Below are positions 1 to 8,500 of a DNA stretch of 29,975 bases, one piece after another. Below the pieces are notes generated by a model, which made no database searches, was not told the origin of the DNA, and worked only from the letters and a program-made list of their open reading frames with translations. The stretch's first letter is position 1, and each line of letters opens with the position of its first letter. Both the position numbers and the translations under genes were made by a program. Source of the DNA: a bacterium (GTDB taxonomy: Bacteria; UBP4; UBA4092; JAOAEQ01); the NCBI GenBank assembly GCA_026416715.1, contig JAOAEQ010000032.1, forward strand, positions 1-29,975, read 5' to 3'.

Positions 1-1847
1 AGCTGGATACTGCCGGTTAGCGTTGGGTCGAGAACCAAATCGAACACTGCTTTTCCGCGGTCAAGTTCACCCGATTTGGTTAAGAACGTCTGTCCGTCTT
101 TAACCACATCCAGATATACTGTTCCTTTCGGCTGGGTAGTGAATATGTGCAGCTGGGCGGTTTGCCCGACCTGATATAACGATTTATCTGGTCGGAGTAG
201 AATCGCATCACGGGTTGTATCCACGCTGAAGCTGAACTCTTTTTTTGCGGTATTCCCTTGTTTATCGTTTGCAGAAACAGTAAATTTACATGCATTGGAT
301 TTTGGGGTTATCCGCAGTTTAGCTATTCCGAGTTCATTGGTGGTTAATTTTGAAGTTCGGATTTCGCGATTTAAATTTGTTTCTAAATCTGCAGGTGCGG
401 GCGACCCGTCCGGATAACTGGACATAATATAGATGATATTTTCGACATTCGGAACCAGTGTTCCGCTTTCAGGAATCGCATAGAGATTTATCGGGTCTTT
501 CGAAACCGTTAGCATAGTGGTTTTTTCCTGTTTATGGTCAGCAGAATCTATCACCGCAATATCAAGTTTAACAGAAGCGTTACCCTGTTCAAGCGGCGTT
601 CCTGCGAAATAGTCCGGCAGTTTCAGTTCGAAACGATAGTGCCCGGAATTATCCAAGATTCCTTCAACGCGAGCGAACTCTTCGAACCGAACTTCAAATT
701 TCGATGCAACTACGGTAACTTTCCCGCCGGTAACCGGTTTCCCGAAGAAATAATCCGATTGGATATCACCGGTAATCATTTCTCCCGGCAGATAATACTG
801 TTTATCTGTTTTAACCTCAATTTTAAATTTCGGTAGAACGTAACGGTCAACAGTAACCTTCTTTTCCGATTCGATTTTGCCTAGTGTCGCTTTCACTGCA
901 TAGACACCGAGATTCACTTCTTCCGCAAGTTCGAACTCTGCAGCGGCAATGCCGAATCGGTCTGTAGTAAGTTCTTTCTTGAACACCTTATTCCCTTTGG
1001 AATCAGACACTTCTAGAATGAGCGGCATCCGTCGCGCCGGTTTCAGATTCGGGATATTCAAGCTTAACGTTCGGATATGGATCGTTTGTCCCGGTTGATA
1101 TATTGGTTTATCGGTGGTTAATAAGATTCGATATCCGCGTTTCAAGTTGATTTTCTCGGTAACCAAATCCGTACCGAGTGAGGATTCGACTTTTATGATT
1201 AAGTCAGTTTGTTCTTCTTTCATACTTGCGGGAATAACAAATGATGCATCGAGCGTACCGTGGGGATTCGTTTTTCCGGTAAACAATATCGGTGCGGATT
1301 CGCCACCTATACGAATGGTAACCGTTGCGTCTGCAACCGGTTCTCCAGTCGCATGGTTAGTCACAACGATGCGAAACGCAGCGTTACTCCCGGTATAAAA
1401 TTCCCGCTGTCCGAATATTTTCGTTTCGAGCTGACTCGTTGCAGCAAAAAGACTTCTGCTTCCTTTGACGCCATATCCGCCGTCGCGCGTTAACGAATAT
1501 TTGAGTACATACAATGGCAATTTATCCGACTCGATTTTCACTGGAATAGAAACCATATATTTCCTATTATCCGGCTGGAGTTGGACGGTTCGTATATCTT
1601 CCCTAACGATATTCCCATCCAAATCTACAATCTGGATTTTCAACTTCGCTGGGATAGGTTCCGCGAACTCACTATGTGCCACGAAACTGATATGCATCAA
1701 TTCTTTATCAAACTTCACCGTGACCGAATCCGGGATTACACTCAACGCACTCGCAAAACATAGATAGTAGAAAGTTGTGCCGCATAACAAAACGGTTAAC
1801 AATAAGATTACTGCAATTTTGGATAAATAAATTTGTTTCTGCGACAT
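1..1847 (-). CDS. Alpha-2-macroglobulin family protein, N-terminal part (partial)
   Basis: The reading frame is open from an ATG at 1847 to the window edge, giving 615 codons; the C-terminus lies outside. The N-terminus has a hydrophobic segment (about residues 10-33) ending in FASA, which looks like a signal peptide; the Cys in LTVLLC lacks a normal lipobox, so a lipoprotein is less likely. The body is built from beta-rich repeats. The clearest marker is TDKPIYQPGQTIHIR, encoded near 1070-1115, the hallmark of the macroglobulin MG2 domain; upstream is VTNHATGEPVADATV, typical of MG domains. Bacterial members are thought to trap foreign proteases in the periplasm or at the surface. The bait region and any thioester (CxEQ) would be beyond the window, so type and activity cannot be judged. 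The partner penicillin-binding protein PbpC often found with this family is not in view. GGAGG at 1856-1860, 8 nt before the ATG, supports the start. Confidence 0.9.
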   Translation of the reverse strand, partial: MSQKQIYLSKIAVILLLTVLLCGTTFYYLCFASALSVIPDSVTVKFDKELMHISFVAHSEFAEPIPAKLKIQIVDLDGNIVREDIRTVQLQPDNRKYMVSIPVKIESDKLPLYVLKYSLTRDGGYGVKGSRSLFAATSQLETKIFGQREFYTGSNAAFRIVVTNHATGEPVADATVTIRIGGESAPILFTGKTNPHGTLDASFVIPASMKEEQTDLIIKVESSLGTDLVTEKINLKRGYRILLTTDKPIYQPGQTIHIRTLSLNIPNLKPARRMPLILEVSDSKGNKVFKKELTTDRFGIAAAEFELAEEVNLGVYAVKATLGKIESEKKVTVDRYVLPKFKIEVKTDKQYYLPGEMITGDIQSDYFFGKPVTGGKVTVVASKFEVRFEEFARVEGILDNSGHYRFELKLPDYFAGTPLEQGNASVKLDIAVIDSADHKQEKTTMLTVSKDPINLYAIPESGTLVPNVENIIYIMSSYPDGSPAPADLETNLNREIRTSKLTTNELGIAKLRITPKSNACKFTVSANDKQGNTAKKEFSFSVDTTRDAILLRPDKSLYQVGQTAQLHIFTTQPKGTVYLDVVKDGQTFLTKSGELDRGKAVFDLVLDPTLTGSIQ

Positions 1848-1880
1848 AAAGGATACCTCCCGTGAAGTTTCACTGTCTGT

Positions 1881-1936
1881 ACCGCTGCTTATTAGGTACT
1901 ATACCCTCGCAGGTTAATAGTATACATACCAGCGGT
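1881..1936 (-). promoter_or_regulatory. Structured leader hairpin upstream of the macroglobulin gene
   Basis: Three nested inverted repeats form one long hairpin: ACCGCTG (1881-1887) with CAGCGGT (1930-1936), TACTAT (1897-1902) with ATAGTA (1917-1922), and CCT (1905-1907) with AGG (1911-1913). It ends about 34 nt before the Shine-Dalgarno-ATG unit. A TATACT box also lies inside it on the minus strand, so it may be promoter DNA rather than RNA. No known riboswitch consensus is recognisable. Confidence 0.4.
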
Positions 1937-2130
1937 TTCGGCGGTATTAATAATTTTAATCATACTCCATGCTGAAACTATACTCGCGTTCTATTCACCA
2001 TAACATCTGCTACAGTTCGTTTATTCACAGAAAATTCTATTCGTGTAATAAATATTGGAAACAAATATTGCCATTATTTACTATTATTGCGATTATAATT
2101 ATAAATGAAATGTTATTTTATTTATTCTAC

Positions 2131-5088
2131 CTAAATACCGAATATTTTCTGGAATAAAGCGCGGGTCGTTCGGGTAACCTGCTGATATTCGGTGAGCAGT
2201 TGTTCGCCGGAATTGAATCCGGATAATTTCGCAAGTCGGGTCAGGATCCGTTCATCAGTCGGGAGCGTATTAGCGGTGCTGGCGATAGATAACCGTAATT
2301 TATTTTGTAATCGCGAAATGAATTGGTAATGCGCATAAAGTTGTTCAACTTCTTGTTCTGGCAATACTTTCTGCTGGCGAATGAGACTAAATAATGGTTC
2401 TAGTTTTGATGTTCGCCAGCGATTATCTCGGTTCCCGAATTTAATTTGGTAATATTGTAGGATGAACTCGATATCAACGAGTCCGCCGAACCCGGTCTTG
2501 AGGTCATATCCGCCGGGTTCTTTCGTTTCTGATTGCGTTTGCATTTTCAGACGCATCTCGTGAATCTGGGTTAGCATATCTTTCGGAAGTGGCTGTTCAT
2601 AAACAAACCGATGGATTATTCCAGTAAACTTATCACCCAGCAGATTATCTCCGGCGATATACCGCGCTCGGGTATATGCTAAACGCTCCCAGAACGATGC
2701 CCGTGCCTGAAAATAATCCGCATACGCATCTATCGATAACGCAAGGATTCCTTTTCCACCTTCCGGTCGTAACCGTGGATCAACCGGTATAAAATATTCG
2801 TTACTATACCGAATAACTTTTTCGGAAAGAACATTATAGAATTCAAACTCTGCAGAGTCGAAAACAAAAATTAAATCTAAATCTGAACCAAATGTCATTT
2901 CATACGCACCAAGTTTGCCGAGCGCAAAAATCGCATACGGTAGCTGTTCTTCCTTTTTTCCAGTTTTTGTTTCCTGTAATATTTTCTGATAAATGAGATT
3001 GATACCGCGTTCCGCTAATTCGGTATACGCTCGATATACCGCAGAGATATCAACTTTGTTCACGATATCCTGCAATCCAATCCGGAAAATTTCTGCATCA
3101 CGTAATCGCGCTAACTCCGACAGAGAAGTTAGCAGTGCCGGAAACTCAACCGGTGTCGATAGATGGAGTAAAATATCAAATAATGCTGGTTCGCGAATCA
3201 GTATCTGCGCCAGATAATCGCTGGTCGCAAATAAGGTTACCAGATATCTAATTACCTCTGGTTCCTGCGCAAGAACGGAATATACCGCAGTTGCCGCTTT
3301 ACTCGCGTGGAGATATTGTTCAAATAAACTGAATGCGGTATCTGGGTCAGCGCTTGCGGATAATTGTTCAAACAACTGAGGCAGAATCGAGCTGAATAAC
3401 TTTCGGGTATGCTGCGGTGAAACAGTCTCACCAGCTGTTGCATACAATTTATGCAGGTTGCGTAACGCGCGTTTCGGGTCTTGAAACCCGAATTGGGTTA
3501 GGTGGACTGCAACCGCTTCCGGGTCAACTGTCGGGTCTAATAATGTTTCAATCAGGAGCTGCGTCTGTTTCGCTTCAGCGACTTGCTCAGACCGAAATAA
3601 CTTCGAAAAAATCGAATGCACAAAGTCCGTATGCTGTTTATATTCTTCCTGAAATTGCATTGCTGCGGTTTTTAGGATTACCTTTTGCCCTTTAGTTTTT
3701 TCTTTTTGATTCTTATACCCTAATTTACGTGCTAACTTCTGCAATTCGTTCTGGTCACTGGGCAAGGTATGCGTTTGTAATAATGCCATTGACTGTAACC
3801 GATGTTCAACGTTGCGCAGAAAAATATATGCAGCTTGTAACCGCTCCGATTCCGTTTCTGATAAATGTTGGTTTGCTGTTAGTTGCGCTATTGCCCGGAG
3901 TGTGTTTGATTCCCGTAATGTTGGTTCTTTTCCGCCGTAAAAGAGTTGTAATAAGGAAATCGTAAACTCAATTTCCCGAATTCCGCCTACCCCACTTTTC
4001 ACCTCATCGGTTACCGCAACGAGTTTCGTTGCTTCCGATTGTAAACGCAGTTTTAGACGCTGGATTTCTTCTATATCGCTATAATCTAACGTCCGCCGAT
4101 AGACAAACGGAACGATTAATTCCATAAACTGTTTCCCAATCAATTCATCGCCGGCTACCGGACGCGCTTTAATCAATGCGATTCGTTCCCAAGTTTCTGC
4201 GTATGCTTGATAATATGTTTCATAACTTTCCAACGATCGCGCTAAAGGACCTGCACTGCCTTCCGGACGAAGTCGTGTATCTACCCGATAAACATATCCT
4301 TGTGCAGTCGGTTTGGTTAATACTTCGATTACTGCTTCCGCTAACGCATTATAATACTCGAAATGACTTATTCCCGCTGATGTCTCGTTTTCTTCTCCAT
4401 AAACAAAAAGGATATCAATATCGGAACTGAAATTGAGTTCATATCCACCAAGTTTCCCCAATCCAATAATGGCAAACCCGTTACCACTAGTACCCGATGG
4501 CACGCCATACTGCTGCTGGATTTGCGGGGTGACAAGTTCTATAGCGATTTGCAATAAGCTGCTGGCTAAATCTGATAATTCTGCAGTTACTATTGGAAAC
4601 TCTGCAATGCCGAGAATATCCCGTGCGCCGATTCGCAATAATTCTCGACGATGAAACCGCCGTAACGCGTTATATTGCCGGCTGATTGATTGCAGCGATG
4701 ACAGTAAACTACGCAACTCCAGACATAACTCGTGGTATCCTTTTTGCATTCGGAGCTCTCGGTCTTCAAGAAGCCAATCGAAATATTCCGGATTGCGAAT
4801 CAACACATCGGTGATGAACTGGCTAGCGCTAAATAATCGAATTAAATATTCAAACGCTACTGGATTATTCGCTAGGAAGGTATATAGTTCAGTTTTATTC
4901 AATACCGCAGAAGCGTAGCGTTCGAAATTAGTTAACGCTAAATCCGGGTCGGGAGAACCAGCGAGTAACTTCACCAGCTGTGGTTGAATCCGCGGGAACA
5001 CGCTCGGGTCGAATAGATTTTCGGATAAACGTAGCAGATTTTTTTCCGCAGTTTTCCGGTCTTCAAACGGAATCTGAGTTAAGTCCAT
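2131..5088 (-). CDS. glnE: Bifunctional glutamine synthetase adenylyltransferase/adenylyl-removing enzyme
   Basis: GlnE attaches AMP to, and removes it from, glutamine synthetase in response to PII and glutamine, so it adjusts nitrogen assimilation. The 985-residue length is close to the usual 940-1000. Both nucleotidyltransferase centres are present: GLGKLGGYELNFSSDID (residues 209-225, Asp223 and Asp225) in the N-terminal removase half and ALGKLGAYEMTFGSDLD (Asp736 and Asp738) in the C-terminal adenylylation half, with a helical linker containing a Lys/Gln-rich stretch between them. RLRPEG follows in both halves. Neither glnA nor glnB is in the window. The ATG at 5088 (MDLTQIPFED) has no clear Shine-Dalgarno, so the exact start is less certain than the identity. 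The gene is separated from the upstream C25 peptidase by 415 bp of repeats and is probably transcribed on its own. Confidence 0.97.
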   Translation of the reverse strand: MDLTQIPFEDRKTAEKNLLRLSENLFDPSVFPRIQPQLVKLLAGSPDPDLALTNFERYASAVLNKTELYTFLANNPVAFEYLIRLFSASQFITDVLIRNPEYFDWLLEDRELRMQKGYHELCLELRSLLSSLQSISRQYNALRRFHRRELLRIGARDILGIAEFPIVTAELSDLASSLLQIAIELVTPQIQQQYGVPSGTSGNGFAIIGLGKLGGYELNFSSDIDILFVYGEENETSAGISHFEYYNALAEAVIEVLTKPTAQGYVYRVDTRLRPEGSAGPLARSLESYETYYQAYAETWERIALIKARPVAGDELIGKQFMELIVPFVYRRTLDYSDIEEIQRLKLRLQSEATKLVAVTDEVKSGVGGIREIEFTISLLQLFYGGKEPTLRESNTLRAIAQLTANQHLSETESERLQAAYIFLRNVEHRLQSMALLQTHTLPSDQNELQKLARKLGYKNQKEKTKGQKVILKTAAMQFQEEYKQHTDFVHSIFSKLFRSEQVAEAKQTQLLIETLLDPTVDPEAVAVHLTQFGFQDPKRALRNLHKLYATAGETVSPQHTRKLFSSILPQLFEQLSASADPDTAFSLFEQYLHASKAATAVYSVLAQEPEVIRYLVTLFATSDYLAQILIREPALFDILLHLSTPVEFPALLTSLSELARLRDAEIFRIGLQDIVNKVDISAVYRAYTELAERGINLIYQKILQETKTGKKEEQLPYAIFALGKLGAYEMTFGSDLDLIFVFDSAEFEFYNVLSEKVIRYSNEYFIPVDPRLRPEGGKGILALSIDAYADYFQARASFWERLAYTRARYIAGDNLLGDKFTGIIHRFVYEQPLPKDMLTQIHEMRLKMQTQSETKEPGGYDLKTGFGGLVDIEFILQYYQIKFGNRDNRWRTSKLEPLFSLIRQQKVLPEQEVEQLYAHYQFISRLQNKLRLSIASTANTLPTDERILTRLAKLSGFNSGEQLLTEYQQVTRTTRALFQKIFGI

Positions 5089-5241
5089 AAAGTTGAATAA
5101 AGAACGAAAAACCTAAGAATCTGAACAACCGTTTGGTTCTTCCGATACTTCGTTCTATGGAAGTCTCCAACCCGAGTTTGCTCACCGCAGAGATTGCTGA
5201 GCTCGCTGAGAAAAATTGGTTTGGTTTATGACCGAGAAGAA

Positions 5242-5366
5242 CTCTGCGTTCTCTACGGTGAAAAAATTGTTTCTTGTTAATCCTGAAGGGATGATTGATG
5301 TTAATCCAGCCATACATGGTTGGGTCACGATAAATAACAGCGCCGCTAGTCCCTTTAGGGACGACT
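5242..5366 (+). repeat. Compound palindromic repeat type 1, copy A
   Basis: This 125-bp unit aligns without gaps to 10350-10474, 99 of 125 positions identical by hand count. Its order is: a CTCTGC...CGGTG module, a TCCTGAAGGGA mini-hairpin, a CAGCCAT/ATGGTTG hairpin and a GTCCCTTTAGGGAC hairpin. Differences from copy B within stems largely preserve pairing through G-U or matched changes. Confidence 0.85.
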
Positions 5367-5419
5367 ACACCTGTTGCATAACCTTGAGTGTTACCTCTGG
5401 GAATGAATCAACACTCTCA

Positions 5420-5454
5420 CTGGGTTTTAACCCAGAATAACCGGAAGAATCCGG
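5420..5454. repeat. Two short hairpins after the C25 peptidase gene
   Basis: CTGGGT-TTTA-ACCCAG (5420-5435) is a perfect 6-bp stem with a TTTA loop, the same form as 21011-21026. CCGGA-AGAA-TCCGG (5441-5454) is a second hairpin. Read on the minus strand they lie about 50-85 nt after the peptidase stop codon and might stabilise or end its mRNA, but no T-run follows. Confidence 0.6.
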
Positions 5455-5503
5455 CTGTCTCGGCGGTCTCTGCGGTAAACTACGAATCTCGGATTTCTTT
5501 ATG

Positions 5504-8500
5504 TCATCTCGACGGCGGTAACGATTCGAAGGTTTTCCAGACACTTTGTTTCGTACCAACTTCAACATTGATATTATGTTTCCGTTTCTCTTCCGGAACA
5601 ATCCAATCAACCTGCGCAGTATATTCTTCTCCTGCGTTAAGTAGCGGTACCACGATTTCATCTCCAATCGCAATTCGCGTTTCTTTATCTTCCCCGTCGT
5701 AAAACTGGATAAGCACGTTTTCCGCTTCCGTTTCTCCGATATTTTTCACCGTAGCAACTAAGGTTACTCTTCGCGATGTTTTTACATCCGGACTCTTGAT
5801 AATATCTTTATTCGTTATATCCAGATTCGGTTTCGTTCGAATATGGAGTTTTTTCGATGCAAGATTGTTCTCGCGATTCACATCCGGTATCCGATTACTC
5901 CGGTCAAGTTGGATAAACAGTTCGTGGTCGCCAGCATTATTATATGCATCCCAGCGGAGTTTAACCAGGTATGTGCTATTTCCTGGGATTTCCGGAATCG
6001 TTATCGTTTCCCAGCTAGCTAAATTATCTAAGATTCTTCCACCGCGACGCGGGTCTCCATCGAATCCGGTTATCTCAATTTGTTTCGCCGGCACATCGCC
6101 TAGATTGCGCACTGTCGCAAGTATGAATACCGTTTCACCATCGGTATATTTCGCTTTATGAAAATAAATATCAGCCGGCTGAATCGCAACATCAGCAGGT
6201 TTATATAATTCGGTTGTGAACCGCGCAAACTCCTGCTGATTCACACGAAGTAATAATTCTTGCTTTCCAGATTTCCCGCGAGTATTCCAAGTGAATGAAA
6301 CTGTATAGCTGCTATATGCAGGAATTGAATGTATTATCTGTTCGCGGTCTATTTGGCTCTGTCCGTTCCATAAACTAACTTGCGTAGATTCACTGGACAT
6401 TGAACCTAAATTATAGACCGGTATCGAAATTCTAACTACTTCACCGGCAACCGCTGGCGATGGACTTAACGAAATCTCTTCCGGAGCGAGAGATAATTTC
6501 GTCGTAGAACCCTGTGGAAAATTGACCGGAATAACCTGCTTGCTCAGAAACATCTGATTTTCAGCTGTAACCTGAACCTGCACCACATTTAGTCCAGCAT
6601 TGAGTTGAATAGGATATGTTAACCTAGCGTTCTCTTTGAATATTCCGGCAATTCGTTTCGATATAACAGTATCTTTCCCAACACAAACAGTTACAGTTAC
6701 GCTATCCAACGGAAATTGACTCCGATTGGTTATTATCACTGCTACCGACGATTTCCCGACGGTTCTGTTCGGATTGCGCTGGATATCAATATCCAGCTGA
6801 ACCGAATCGACGGATATTTTCGTTGAACCGACGGCATCGAGATTCGATGTAGTATCCGCAAGATAACCTCGGATGAAAATTGATTGTGCCGTATCAGATG
6901 CAGGAATTGTTATACTTTGTTTGAATCCGGGCGATGCTAGTTTTATCGGAAACGACTGCGGATTAACCGTATCAGTTAATTCACCGTACCCGTTATTAAA
7001 CGGTAGTTTCTGCTGATTCGCAACCAGAACTTTACCCGGTTGTTTAATCGGTATACACTGTGGAGTTGCGGTCATTGCAAATGTTGATTTCGGCACCGCT
7101 AAGTTCATTGCCGGGTCTCCGAATAAGATAAACATTTCCGGCATCAAATCGTTTTTCTTCTCAAACGCATATTCGATTACCGATTGGCCGATAGCATCGC
7201 CGAGCACTCGCTGGTTATCCCAAAAAATCGCTTTGGTTAAGAATTCGGTCATCGTTTGATGTTGCGGCGTGAACCCTAACCCGGACGGACAATATAACGC
7301 TACTGCACCACCAGATTTCGCTCGATGCATATCCTCTGAAATGCAGATATTCCACGGTTTCTGCGGATAATCGAACCCGCCGGTTGAACAGGTTAAATTC
7401 ACAACGAACGTTAATTTATCACCATTAGTTAACTTTTTCATATCGCTATTTTTCGAATCGCCCCCGAATAGGATTCGTTCATGCGTCCATACATTCGGCG
7501 AACCGTGCCCGAAATAGATGGTCATTAAATTTCCATGGTCGAGCGCATCAAGCAGCGCACGGTTACATTCTAAACTGATTTTACTTTTCACGCTGGTCGG
7601 TAAAAAGAAATTATCTTCTAATCCGAACTCACGCAAATTGATGTGCCGTGAAATATATGCTTGCGGAATATATGCTTGTTCTAGCCGCTGACAATTTTCT
7701 TCGAACCCGTCATCTGCAACTAGCAGAACCGATTGCCGCCAAATGCCATAGTTCGGTCTCTGTTCATATCGGAAAATTTTATTAAAAATCGTCTCCGCAT
7801 CATCGAGATTATTGACTGAAATCCGACCGATCAGCATATCCGGAATAATATCGGTTCCGCTAATTTCTGTATACCACATATCGGAAGCGCAATCTCCGCC
7901 AATAATATACTTACGATATGAAGGGACATAATTGATTACACCGTTTGCAAAATTCCCGAGATAGTCCGAACTAGCATCTCCAATGAGAAGTACATAATTC
8001 GGAGCCGGCTTTTTCCAATAATAGAAGACATACTGTAAGAATGAACGAATAGCTCGCGGATCAAATATCCCGTAACTGAATTGGTCGTAAATATCTTCTA
8101 TATGAACAATACGAACGGTTAAACCTTGGTTGCGGCGTTCGATAGCGAATCGTTCCGCAATTGAAGTAAATAGTGAATGTGTTATGATAATATAGTCTGC
8201 TTGCTGGTTAATATTTCGCAAATCATCTCTGGGAACGTATCGGTATAGTGTAATGGTTGATACAGCTGATAACGATTGAACTATATATGTATATTTGTTG
8301 TTCGCTGAACCAGAGTAAATCGGAATCAGAAGCCGATTCTTGGTTATCGGTAACGCTAATTGTCTCGGTTTCCCAGAAGTATCAAGCTGCCAGACAAAAT
8401 AATCGGTTAGACCAGGTTCAAGCGTAACTTCTGCCAAGACGTTATCGGTTGTTGATGTGGTTTGTGCAACAATCTGGTCGGTTTGGAAGGTTAGGAACCC

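Larger units (their letters stand above)
5089..5503. other. Repeat-rich intergenic region between C25 peptidase and glnE
   Basis: No credible gene. From left to right there is an AT-rich stretch, an inverted module (CTCACCGCAGAG at about 5181-5192), the 125-bp compound repeat copy at 5242-5366, a perfect palindrome CTGGGTTTTAACCCAG (5420-5435), a small hairpin CCGGAAGAATCCGG (5441-5454), and a CTCGGCGGTCTCTGCGGTAA module near 5459-5478. Open frames here run through the repeat and are not like their neighbours. No strong U-tract terminator is visible for the peptidase gene. Confidence 0.75.

Noticed and set aside
1969-2157. A 62-residue plus-strand frame with hydrophobic content
   Set aside because: It is AT-rich intergenic sequence overlapping the end of glnE, with no ribosome-binding site.
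5216-5440. A 74-residue frame upstream of glnE
   Set aside because: It lies across repeat type 1 copy A and the TTTA palindrome; its partner copy at 10350 is not open in the same way.
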